Assembly (NCBI GenBank): GCA_009843565.1
Contig: VYDF01000243.1
Span: 1 to 8,694 of the forward strand
Reading direction: 5' to 3'
Source: Acidimicrobiia bacterium
GTDB lineage: Bacteria > Actinomycetota > Acidimicrobiia > Acidimicrobiales > Bin134
Length of the DNA stretch: 8,694 nucleotides
Shown here one piece after another: positions 1 through 5,644 of the stretch. The notes beneath the pieces were generated by a model. It was not told the DNA's origin, ran no database searches, and saw nothing but the letters and a program-made list of their open reading frames with translations. Position 1 is the first letter of the stretch; each line of letters begins with the position of its first letter. Made by a program: the position numbers and the translations under genes.

Positions 1-1
1 C

Positions 2-454
2 AATTTTCCCTATCGAAATCAGGGCCGCCGACCCCCTGACCGGGCTCCCAAACTGCTTGCCTTCTTGCATGAGGAGATTCCGGTCATTGCCATCCGAATG
101 GGAGCCAACTCCGGGAAGCTCGTGCTGGGTGGCCGGTCGATGGGTGGGAGGATGTGCTCGATGGCGGTGGCTGAGGGGATGCCGGCCGCCGGTCTGGTGC
201 TGTTGAGCTACCCGCTGCATCCGCCGAAGAAGCCTGAGAACCTGCGGATCGAGCATTTCCCAAATATCAACGTTCCTTGCCTATTCATCTCGGGCGACCG
301 CGACCCCTTTGGAACTACCGAGGAGTTCGCCACCCATCTGCCCGCCATCAAGGGACCGGTGACAACCGTGTGGCTCGAAGGCGAGGGCCACGACCCGAAA
401 AAGGCCGATGCCGAGATCGTGGCCGCGATTGCTGGCTGGCTGGAGACTCTCTAG
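2..454 (+). CDS. Alpha/beta-hydrolase, KANL3/Tex30-like family (5' truncated)
   Basis: The reading frame is open from base 2, so the true start lies before the window; the TTG at 65 is only an internal codon. About 150 codons are visible, starting with NFPY and a GRRPPDRAPKLL stretch typical of this family. The nucleophile elbow is GGRSMGG, with Ser encoded at 137-139. The likely acid is the Asp in GDRDPFGT (302-304) and the likely base is the His in GEGHD (389-391). The order Ser-Asp-His and the YPLHPP segment match the small KANL3/Tex30-like alpha/beta-hydrolases (COG3571 type). Family members are widespread, but their substrate is generally unknown, so only a cytoplasmic hydrolase fold is claimed. 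The TAG stop at 452-454 shares four bases with the stop of the opposing transporter gene. Confidence 0.85.
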   Translation, partial: NFPYRNQGRRPPDRAPKLLAFLHEEIPVIAIRMGANSGKLVLGGRSMGGRMCSMAVAEGMPAAGLVLLSYPLHPPKKPENLRIEHFPNINVPCLFISGDRDPFGTTEEFATHLPAIKGPVTTVWLEGEGHDPKKADAEIVAAIAGWLETL

Positions 455-1962
455 GCGTCCTCGGGATTGAGTTCCTCCAATGATCTTCTGGTGGTCTCGG
501 GGTAGAACATGAGCACGAGGATGGCGACGAGAATTGGGCCCGCTATCAGGATGGTGAACGCGGTGCCATAGCCCCAGGCGTCAGCCATCACCCCGGCGGC
601 TGCCAGCCCGGCAGCACTGCCTGCCACACCGGCCATGCCAAGCAGTCCGTTGGACTCCGATCGGCGTATGGTGCCGAACAACTCCGCTCGGTACACCCCC
701 AGGGTGGGCACCGTGGTGGCAGTCATGAAGGTGCCAATTGCGATCAGAACCCACATTGGCCAGCCAGCCAGGGTGAAGTGCCACAGGGCGAACAACGCTC
801 CGCCGCTCACGCCGACCGAGGCAAGGATCCGCCGGCCCCGAAGGTCGGCCAGCTTGCCGGCGATGAGCATGCCCGGACCCGCGGTCCAAGCAGTGAGCAG
901 GGTGAAGATTGTGATCTTGGTGGCGCTAAATCCCCGTTCGTCGCGCAAGAAGTCGTTTTGCAGTTGAGAGGCGGGAGCGGCGAATACCAGGACGGCAAAC
1001 GAGGTCACGGCTAGTAGCACCATTCGAAAGCGGTACTGCCTTGGTGGTCTAGTTCGAGGTTGTCGACGGGCGGTTTCGAAGCGCTGAGATTCAGGCAGCC
1101 TGCGGGCCGCGAACAACACCAGGGGCAGTCCGGCCAGCGCAATCACGAAGCTGAGCCGCCATGCAGTAACCCCCAGATCGGCAAGGGGAACGGAACCGAC
1201 CGCAATTCCTGAGCCCAGCCCCGCGGCCAATCCCAGCATGGAGGCCACAAAGGCCCGGGAGCCGGCGGGGGCTTCTTCGAGGGCGAACACAAAGATGAGC
1301 AGGGCCATGGCGTGGGACAGCCCCCGAGAAATTGCTTGGACCGCGGTCAAGGTGGCCAGGTTGGCAACCAGGGATGTCGCCGCCGAGGCCATGATCGCAC
1401 CGGTCGCGGCGTAGAGCAGAGTGCGGCGCCGACCCTTCCGGTCGGAGAGCGCGGCCACGGCCACCGTGATCAGGATGCTGAGTCGGATCAGCGACAGGGC
1501 GAATCCCGCAGCCGATTTGCTCTCTCCGAACTCGTCTCGGGCGAAGGTGATCGTCTGGCCCAACAGTGTGCCCAAGAAACCGGCGATCACTGCCAGTGTG
1601 GCCAACAAGGCCACTATCCGAGCCTGCCGGGCGGTGAAACGGTCGGGAGGGTGCCACCAGGGAAGGTCCCGTCCTTGGCGCAGGGCACGACTGACGGGGA
1701 TGGTGAACAGCACCCACCACACTGGGATAGCCAACCGGAAGTCGAACTGCTCGGTGATCTCTACTCGGTTCGAGCCCATCGGCTCGACGGTGACCGTGCG
1801 GCGGTAGCGATCAACTGGCCCCTCAGCAGCGTTGAAGACCCCATCGCCTTCGGCGCGCTCCAAAACAATGTCGCTACGGGGGGTCAGCAGGCCATCGGGG
1901 CCGTTCAGTACGCCATCGGCAGCATCGGCGCTCAGGACGCGACGAGAGATCACTCGGGGCAT
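451..1962 (-). CDS. MFS transporter with N-terminal extension
   Basis: This is a 503-residue membrane protein. About twelve hydrophobic segments run from residue 115 to 488. Two copies of the MFS loop motif are visible: SDRKGRRR near 173-180 and GKLADLRGRR at 369-378, as expected for the 2-3 and 8-9 loops of the two six-helix halves. The tail YPETTRRSLEEL resembles sugar/metabolite MFS permeases. Residues 1-110 precede the usual first helix. They hold a soluble stretch with EGPVDRYRRTVTVE, then one hydrophobic segment at about 76-92, then a WWHPPDRF linker. The substrate cannot be told. The ATG at 1962 has no Shine-Dalgarno upstream, and a -10-like TAGACT lies 12 nt before it, so the mRNA leader would be very short. 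The gene is divergent from murA and convergent with the hydrolase, so it is probably monocistronic. Confidence 0.88.
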   Translation of the reverse strand: MPRVISRRVLSADAADGVLNGPDGLLTPRSDIVLERAEGDGVFNAAEGPVDRYRRTVTVEPMGSNRVEITEQFDFRLAIPVWWVLFTIPVSRALRQGRDLPWWHPPDRFTARQARIVALLATLAVIAGFLGTLLGQTITFARDEFGESKSAAGFALSLIRLSILITVAVAALSDRKGRRRTLLYAATGAIMASAATSLVANLATLTAVQAISRGLSHAMALLIFVFALEEAPAGSRAFVASMLGLAAGLGSGIAVGSVPLADLGVTAWRLSFVIALAGLPLVLFAARRLPESQRFETARRQPRTRPPRQYRFRMVLLAVTSFAVLVFAAPASQLQNDFLRDERGFSATKITIFTLLTAWTAGPGMLIAGKLADLRGRRILASVGVSGGALFALWHFTLAGWPMWVLIAIGTFMTATTVPTLGVYRAELFGTIRRSESNGLLGMAGVAGSAAGLAAAGVMADAWGYGTAFTILIAGPILVAILVLMFYPETTRRSLEELNPEDA

Positions 1963-1974
1963 GGGATGGAGAGC

Positions 1975-2002
1975 AGTCTACTTTTGATGTTCGTCGTGAT
2001 AA
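1975..2002 (-). promoter_or_regulatory. Candidate promoter of the MFS gene
   Basis: Read on the minus strand, TTATCA (2002-1997) and TAGACT (1980-1975) are separated by 16 bp and each match the sigma-70 consensus at 4 of 6 positions. Initiation about 7 nt downstream would leave a leader of only about 5 nt before the ATG at 1962. The -35 element overlaps the palindrome at 2001-2012. The match is modest and unproven. Confidence 0.35.
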
Positions 2003-2012
2003 CTGCGCAGTT
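2001..2012. promoter_or_regulatory. Perfect 12-bp palindrome, candidate operator
   Basis: AACTGCGCAGTT is a perfect inverted repeat with no spacer, in the 76-bp gap between the divergent transporter and murA genes. It covers the place where the murA -35 should be (2004-2009) and touches the candidate -35 of the transporter, so a dimeric regulator bound there could affect both. A 12-bp palindrome is expected a couple of times in a window this long by chance; its position is what makes it notable. No cognate regulator is encoded in the window. Confidence 0.35.
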
Positions 2013-2026
2013 GGGAGCGCGGGCAC

Positions 2027-2032
2027 CATACT
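2027..2032 (+). promoter_or_regulatory. Candidate -10 element of murA (leaderless geometry)
   Basis: CATACT matches TATAAT at 4 of 6 positions and ends exactly 6 nt before the GTG at 2039, so transcription would start on the start codon. The -35 region (TGCGCA at 17-bp spacing) is poor. The same spacing recurs at the nifU-like and SRPBCC genes, which raises confidence. Confidence 0.4.
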
Positions 2033-2038
2033 TGTCGG

Positions 2039-3331
2039 GTGGACCGCATCCATCAGGAGGAGTTCGATCAACAGGATCGCATCGAGGTGCGGGCCCGTGG
2101 CCCCCTAGAGGGGTCAGTGACTATCAGCGGGGCCAAGAATTCGGTGCTGAAGCTCATGGCCGCCTGCCTGCTCACCGAGGGTGCGTTCACAATCCGCAAT
2201 GTGCCCGACATCGACGATGTTGGGGTGATGGCCGATGTTCTGCGGTCAATGGGAGTCTCGGTCAACCGGTTTGACGACGCCCTCATCATCGAGCGTCCCG
2301 CCGTCATCAACCCCGAAGCGCCATATGCGTTAACCGAACAGTTGCGGGCCTCCACTGCGGTGCTGGGTCCGCTCCTGGCCGGCGCTGGCCACGCCCGGGT
2401 CGCCCTGCCCGGCGGCGACGATTTCGGCCCCCGCCCCATCGACATGCACATTGCCGCGCTGGAGGCCATCGGCTGTCGCTTCGAGATCTCCGGAGGCGAT
2501 GTGCACGCCACCGCCGACAACCTGGTGGGCAGCCCGGTTCTGTTGGAATTCCCCAGCGTGGGCGCCACCGAGAACGTGATGATGGCTGCTGTGCGGGCCA
2601 AGGGCACCACGGTGATAGACAACGCCGCCCGAGAGCCGGAGATCGCCGATCTGGCCAGATTCCTGAACCACATGGGCGGCCAGGTGACCGGGGCGGGCAC
2701 GTCCACCATTGTGGTGGAGGGAGTAGATGAGCTGCACCCGGCCGAGCACACCGCCATGAGCGATCGTATTGAGGCGGCAACGTTTCTGGCCGCTCTTGGA
2801 GTGGCCGGCGGTGAGATAACCCTGCGGGGTGCCCAGCCCGACCACATGGCGATGCCGTGCCGCAAGCTGAGCGAAATGGGAGTGCGGACTTCGTCGGACT
2901 CAGAGGGGATGTGGGCTATGAGCAACGGCCGCCTGCGGTCGGCTGATGTGTCCACCTTGCCTTATCCAGGTCTGCCCACCGACTGCAAGCCATTGCTGGT
3001 GGCCATGCTGTCGGTGGCCGAAGGAGTGGGGATAGTGACAGAGAACCTGTTCTCGGGCCGGTTCCGCTACGTGGACGAGCTGTTGCGCATGGGTGCCGAT
3101 ATCCGCACTGAGAGCCACCATGCGGTGGTCAGAGGGGTAGAGCGCCTCAGCGGTGCGCCGGTGCGGGCACCCGATATCCGGGCCGGCGCAGCTCTGGTGG
3201 TGGCCGGATTGGCGGCCGACGGAGTGACCGTGGTGTCCGACCCCCACCACATCGACCGGGGCTATGAGAATCTTGCCGGCAAGCTCACTTTGCTGGGGGC
3301 CGACGTCCGCCGCGTGAGGCCCGTCGATTAG
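2039..3331 (+). CDS. murA: UDP-N-acetylglucosamine 1-carboxyvinyltransferase
   Basis: MurA transfers enolpyruvate from PEP to UDP-GlcNAc, the first committed step of cytoplasmic peptidoglycan precursor synthesis. The 430-residue length is usual. Visible landmarks, aligned by eye with E. coli: GAKN with Lys33 and Asn34 (K22/N23), RAST with Arg103, PGGDDFGPRPID with Arg132 (R120), GLPTD with Asp315 (D305), and HIDRGYE with Arg407 (R397). The position of E. coli Cys115 is Asp127, the variant known from Mycobacterium and Chlamydia that does not form the fosfomycin adduct, so fosfomycin insensitivity is predicted. The GTG at 2039 is chosen because starting at the next GTG (2087) would clip the first strand. 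The strong AGGAGGAG at 2055-2062 lies inside the gene with no start at usable distance, so the start looks leaderless. The last 47 bases overlap the antisense small gene. Confidence 0.96.
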   Translation: MDRIHQEEFDQQDRIEVRARGPLEGSVTISGAKNSVLKLMAACLLTEGAFTIRNVPDIDDVGVMADVLRSMGVSVNRFDDALIIERPAVINPEAPYALTEQLRASTAVLGPLLAGAGHARVALPGGDDFGPRPIDMHIAALEAIGCRFEISGGDVHATADNLVGSPVLLEFPSVGATENVMMAAVRAKGTTVIDNAAREPEIADLARFLNHMGGQVTGAGTSTIVVEGVDELHPAEHTAMSDRIEAATFLAALGVAGGEITLRGAQPDHMAMPCRKLSEMGVRTSSDSEGMWAMSNGRLRSADVSTLPYPGLPTDCKPLLVAMLSVAEGVGIVTENLFSGRFRYVDELLRMGADIRTESHHAVVRGVERLSGAPVRAPDIRAGAALVVAGLAADGVTVVSDPHHIDRGYENLAGKLTLLGADVRRVRPVD

Positions 3332-3419
3332 CCAGGAACAACAAGCCGGCCAACAAGGCCAACGGCGCGGCCACCAAGAGGATCTCGTCCCAACCTCCCT
3401 GATGGGCCAGTAATTCCAT
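3285..3419 (-). CDS. Small single-pass membrane protein with HQGGWDE motif
   Basis: This 44-codon reading frame begins with ATG at 3419-3417 and ends with TGA at 3287-3285. Its N-terminus is a short polar stretch with AHQGGWDE (residues 5-12). One hydrophobic helix of about 18 residues (13-30, rich in Leu/Ala) follows, then a very basic tail with NRR, RGGRR and a final Lys. This is the usual layout of a single-pass protein with the basic tail inside. Most codons end in G or C, as in the neighbouring genes. Its 3' third is antisense to the end of murA. I have a vague memory of short actinobacterial proteins with a HQGGWDE start and one helix, but cannot name a family or function. TTG at 3422 is an alternative start. 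No clear Shine-Dalgarno is seen; a TAAACT -10-like hexamer at 3452-3447 could serve it. Confidence 0.6.
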   Translation of the reverse strand: MELLAHQGGWDEILLVAAPLALLAGLLFLANRRASRGGRRPPAK

Positions 3420-3473
3420 CAATTGGAGTTTGTCAGACCACCGTTGAGTTTAGGAAAGAGATCGGCGTGAAGG

Positions 3474-3502
3474 TTGGCGAATGGACCGCTTGCTGAGACA
3501 AT
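3474..3502 (+). promoter_or_regulatory. Promoter of the nifU-like gene (leaderless)
   Basis: TTGGCG (3474-3479) and GACAAT (3497-3502) are 17 bp apart and each match the sigma-70 consensus at 4 of 6 positions. The -10 ends 6 nt before the GTG at 3509, so the transcript should begin at the start codon. The GGGAGG at 3504-3509 overlaps the start codon and therefore cannot act as its Shine-Dalgarno. This is the best promoter in the window. Confidence 0.5.
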
Positions 3503-3508
3503 AGGGAG

Positions 3509-3772
3509 GTGGAGCAAGCCGTCGCCCAGGTAATTGAGGCCATCCGCCCTGCGGTGCAGGCCGACGACGGAGACATCTTCCTGCGAGGAGTGGACGAGGA
3601 TACCGGCGTGGTCACCGTGGAGTTGGTCGGAGCCTGTGTGAGCTGCCCGGCCTCGACGGTGACGTTGAAGGCCGGAGTGGAGCGGATTCTCAAAGACCGT
3701 GTGGACGGGGTCACCGAGGTGGTGAACGTGGGCCAGAACCTGCTGAGCGACGGCTCACCGGTGGGTTTGTAG
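3509..3772 (+). CDS. NifU C-terminal-domain Fe-S protein
   Basis: This 87-residue protein consists of the NifU C-terminal (Nfu-type) domain alone. It has the opening VIEAIRPAVQADDGD and the signature GACVSCPASTVTLKAGVE, with Cys43 and Cys46 forming the CxxC that bridges a [4Fe-4S] cluster between two subunits. Such proteins carry clusters to target apoenzymes in the cytoplasm. The usual DGGD turn reads DDGD here. GTG at 3509 is the first possible start, since an in-frame stop sits at 3494-3496. The rhomboid gene begins 13 nt downstream, so the two are probably co-transcribed. Which proteins it serves is not shown; the desulfurase further along is a possible sulfur source for cluster assembly, but no IscU/SufU scaffold is in the window. 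Confidence 0.9.
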   Translation: MEQAVAQVIEAIRPAVQADDGDIFLRGVDEDTGVVTVELVGACVSCPASTVTLKAGVERILKDRVDGVTEVVNVGQNLLSDGSPVGL

Positions 3773-3785
3773 TCGCTTTCTGAGC

Positions 3786-4472
3786 ATGGTCCCGCAAAGA
3801 ACCGACACTTGGTACGTCAGCTATGTGCTCATCGCTGCCAATGTGGCGGTGTTCATCGTCGGCTTGGCCATGGGAGACAGCCTGGGTGGCGCGAGCAGTG
3901 TCGACGGTCTGATTTTCGAAGCGGCCACCTGGGGACCGGCTATCGATGTGCTCAACGAATGGTGGCGGGTGTTCACCGGGGGTTTCCTGCACCATGGCTT
4001 GTTCCACCTCGCGGTAAACATGTTCTCGCTCTACATCCTGGGGTTGGCCTTGGAGCAATGGCTGGGCCGGACTGCGTTTGCAGCCGTGTACCTCTCCTCA
4101 CTGGTCAGCGGGTCGTTCGGGGCACTGATCGAGACCCCGAACTCGCTGGTAGCCGGAGCATCGGGGGCCATTTTTGGGTTGATGGGCGCATATGCCGCTC
4201 TGTTGCTGGTTCACGGAGTGGGCTTGTTCCAGACTCCGATCGGGCCGATTCTGGCCATCAATTTGGTGATCAGCTTCACCGTTCGGGAGGTGTCGCTGGG
4301 TGGTCACCTTGGCGGTCTCGTAGGCGGTGCCATAGTGGGGGTAGCTGCGGCTCAGGCAATTCGCAAACAGCGGTACACCACCGCGATCCCTGTTCTGGCA
4401 GCTGTTGCGGTGGCCGCGGCCTCTTTCTTCGGCGCACTTTGGGCCGCAGGACGCTGGACTCAGGCGCTTTAG
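3786..4472 (+). CDS. Rhomboid family intramembrane serine protease
   Basis: This 228-residue polytopic protein has the complete rhomboid signature. HHGLFHLAVNMFSL holds His74 and Asn78 (oxyanion region), AGASGAIFGLMGA holds the nucleophile Ser126 in GASG, and GGHLGGLVGG holds the base His174. The WWRVFTGGFLHHG segment ahead of the second helix is the typical L1 loop. About seven hydrophobic segments are seen, the last at about 200-222. Rhomboids cut transmembrane helices of client proteins in the bilayer; the client cannot be told. ATG at 3786 is used, with no obvious Shine-Dalgarno, so translation may depend on coupling to the nifU-like gene 13 nt upstream. The stop codon overlaps the stop of the opposing SRPBCC gene. 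Confidence 0.93.
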   Translation: MVPQRTDTWYVSYVLIAANVAVFIVGLAMGDSLGGASSVDGLIFEAATWGPAIDVLNEWWRVFTGGFLHHGLFHLAVNMFSLYILGLALEQWLGRTAFAAVYLSSLVSGSFGALIETPNSLVAGASGAIFGLMGAYAALLLVHGVGLFQTPIGPILAINLVISFTVREVSLGGHLGGLVGGAIVGVAAAQAIRKQRYTTAIPVLAAVAVAAASFFGALWAAGRWTQAL

Positions 4473-4909
4473 CTTGACGCGAACTGGGCCCGCAGTCTTT
4501 GGAGGTTGCGACGCCACACCCACTCGAGGACGCGTGCGCCGATGATGTCGCCCACCAGGCCCCCCATCCACCAGGGGAACTGGAGCTCCTCGGTCCAGCA
4601 GAATTCGGTGCGGTCAGTCCCCGCCGGTGCAAGGGTGAATCGTCCCTCACCGGTGACCAGGCCGGTGTGGCGCACACCGATGGCCTCCCTGTCGGCCCAT
4701 TCGGTGACCACCATGGCGTCGTTGAGCCGGAAGGGACCGATCCTGGTGAGGCACTCGAAGGCGGTGCCCACTCCCTCGGTTTGGGCTCCCTGGAAGGAAA
4801 TCGCCTCCGCATCGGCCATCCACTCGGTGTGAGAGTCGATACGGCGTACGTACTCCCACACGGCGTCCAAAGGCGCTTCGATGGTGGTAGAAACCCTGAT
4901 CCTGGCCAC
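4469..4909 (-). CDS. SRPBCC (polyketide cyclase/dehydrase-like) protein
   Basis: This 146-residue protein has the START/Bet v1-like pattern. It opens with an RVSTTIEAPLDAVWEYV strand and helix (residues 5-21), followed by HTEWM, a series of alternating strands with GVGTAFEC, and a long closing helix (about 118-142) ending in RRNLQRLR. Members bind hydrophobic ligands in a cavity, and the substrate here is unknown. The GTG at 4909 lacks a Shine-Dalgarno, but TAGACT ends 6 nt upstream. The gene is divergent from the dsbA-like gene and its TAA overlaps the rhomboid TAG. Nothing ties it functionally to either neighbour. Confidence 0.85.
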   Translation of the reverse strand: MARIRVSTTIEAPLDAVWEYVRRIDSHTEWMADAEAISFQGAQTEGVGTAFECLTRIGPFRLNDAMVVTEWADREAIGVRHTGLVTGEGRFTLAPAGTDRTEFCWTEELQFPWWMGGLVGDIIGARVLEWVWRRNLQRLRAQFASS

Positions 4910-4915
4910 ACCCAG

Positions 4916-4921
4916 AGTCTA
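4916..4921 (-). promoter_or_regulatory. Candidate -10 element of the SRPBCC gene (leaderless)
   Basis: On the minus strand TAGACT (4921-4916) matches TATAAT at 4 of 6 positions and is followed by 6 nt and then the GTG at 4909. It is the same hexamer as at the MFS gene. No convincing -35 is seen at 16-18 bp. Confidence 0.4.
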
Positions 4922-4958
4922 AGAGCGCCCCGTAGGGATGAGAGAAGCGACGACACCG

Positions 4959-4964
4959 TAGAAT
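4959..4964 (+). promoter_or_regulatory. Candidate -10 element of the dsbA-like operon (leaderless)
   Basis: TAGAAT matches TATAAT at 5 of 6 positions and is followed by 7 nt and then the ATG at 4972, again placing the transcript start at the start codon. No -35 matching TTGACA is visible. It probably drives the dsbA-like gene, the desulfurase and mnmA together. Confidence 0.45.
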
Positions 4965-4971
4965 TCAGGCC

Positions 4972-5628
4972 ATGACCAATGCAGACATCGAGTTCTTCTG
5001 GGATCCGATCTGCCCCTTCGCGTGGCTCACCTCTCGGTGGGTGACCGATGTCGCCCGCCAGCGGGACTACTCGGTGGACTGGCGGCTGATCTGCCTGTCG
5101 ATCCTCAATGAGGACAGCGACTACGACAACTTCCCCGAGGGCTATAGGGACCTGCACAACAAGGGCCGGCGCATGCTGCGGGTGGCCCAAGCAGTGCGAG
5201 AGGAGCATGGCCCGGCGGCGGCGGGCGAGCTGTACACCGCCTACGGCGCCACCATCTGGAACCCCGACGCTGACATCCGTTCGGCCATAGGCGAAGTGGC
5301 CTCCGAGCAGCATCTGGCCGCGGCCCTGGACATGGCCGGTGTGTCATCGGAATTCGCCGCCTGGGCCGAAAGCGAATCGCTGGACGAAGCCCTGCGGGAG
5401 TCCACCATGGAGGCTCTGAGCCGCACCGGGCGGGATGTGGGCACCCCCATCATCACCTTTCACCACAACGGAGGCTCCACGTCGTTCTTCGGGCCGGTGG
5501 TGAGCCAAGTGCCACCCGCTCAGGAAGCCGTGCGGCTGTGGGACGCGGTGGTGACACTGGCCGAGTGGCCGTCGTTCGCCGAGTTGAAGCGCTCCAAGCG
5601 CGACGACCTGGTGTTCCCCCCGGTGTAG
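4972..5628 (+). CDS. DsbA-family protein like mycothiol-dependent Rv2466c, CxxA active site
   Basis: The 218 residues follow the Mycobacterium tuberculosis Rv2466c pattern closely: an FFWDPICPFAWLTSRW opening, LSILNED near 42-48, LYTAYG, RDVGTP with the cis-proline at 159, FFGPVVSQVP, LWDAVVTLA and FAELKR. Rv2466c is a thioredoxin-fold, DsbA-like oxidoreductase that works with mycothiol and has a CPWC active site. Here the site is Cys14-Pro-Phe-Ala17, so the resolving cysteine is missing and only a monothiol mechanism (mixed disulfide with mycothiol or a protein) is possible unless the other cysteine, Cys41, takes part. There is no signal peptide, so it is cytoplasmic. It is probably first in an operon: the desulfurase ATG follows after 16 nt. 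This suggests, but does not show, a redox role near sulfur transfer. Confidence 0.87.
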   Translation: MTNADIEFFWDPICPFAWLTSRWVTDVARQRDYSVDWRLICLSILNEDSDYDNFPEGYRDLHNKGRRMLRVAQAVREEHGPAAAGELYTAYGATIWNPDADIRSAIGEVASEQHLAAALDMAGVSSEFAAWAESESLDEALRESTMEALSRTGRDVGTPIITFHHNGGSTSFFGPVVSQVPPAQEAVRLWDAVVTLAEWPSFAELKRSKRDDLVFPPV

Positions 5629-5631
5629 CCG

Positions 5632-5636
5632 AAGGG
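5632..5636 (+). promoter_or_regulatory. Ribosome binding site of the cysteine desulfurase
   Basis: AAGGG lies 8 nt before the ATG at 5645 but only 2 nt before the alternative GTG at 5639. This decides the start in favour of ATG. Confidence 0.55.
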
Positions 5637-5644
5637 CGGTGGCA

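Noticed and set aside
2055..2062. AGGAGGAG, a near-perfect Shine-Dalgarno close to the murA start.
   Set aside because: No ATG, GTG or TTG lies 4-12 nt after it in any frame, and the next in-frame GTG (2087) is 24 nt away. It is coding sequence (Gln-Glu-Glu).
1312..2274. Long plus-strand frame of 320 codons opposite the transporter and running into murA.
   Set aside because: It is antisense to a clear MFS gene and out of frame with murA; its protein is low-complexity Gly/Arg/Gln-rich with no recognisable motif, typical of GC-rich shadow frames.
3342..3367. GGCC-AACAA-GGCC inverted repeat after murA, considered as its terminator.
   Set aside because: The stem is only 4 bp, no T-run follows, and the bases are explained as codons of the antisense small protein.
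3419..3427. The 9-mer TCCAATTGA occurs just before the minus-strand starts at 3419 and 8678.
   Set aside because: The distance to the start differs (the second has two more bases) and two copies of a 9-mer are not enough to call a regulatory motif.
3467..3496. Nine-codon frame (GTG to TGA, VKVGEWTAC) just upstream of the nifU-like gene, a possible leader peptide ending in Cys.
   Set aside because: It overlaps the best promoter in the window, which would put it outside the transcript; it has a single Cys and only a weak AAAGAG before it.
4276..5313. Minus-strand frame of 345 codons spanning the rhomboid, SRPBCC and dsbA-like genes.
   Set aside because: It crosses three well-supported genes in other frames, and its product is Pro/Arg/Ser-rich with no domain pattern.
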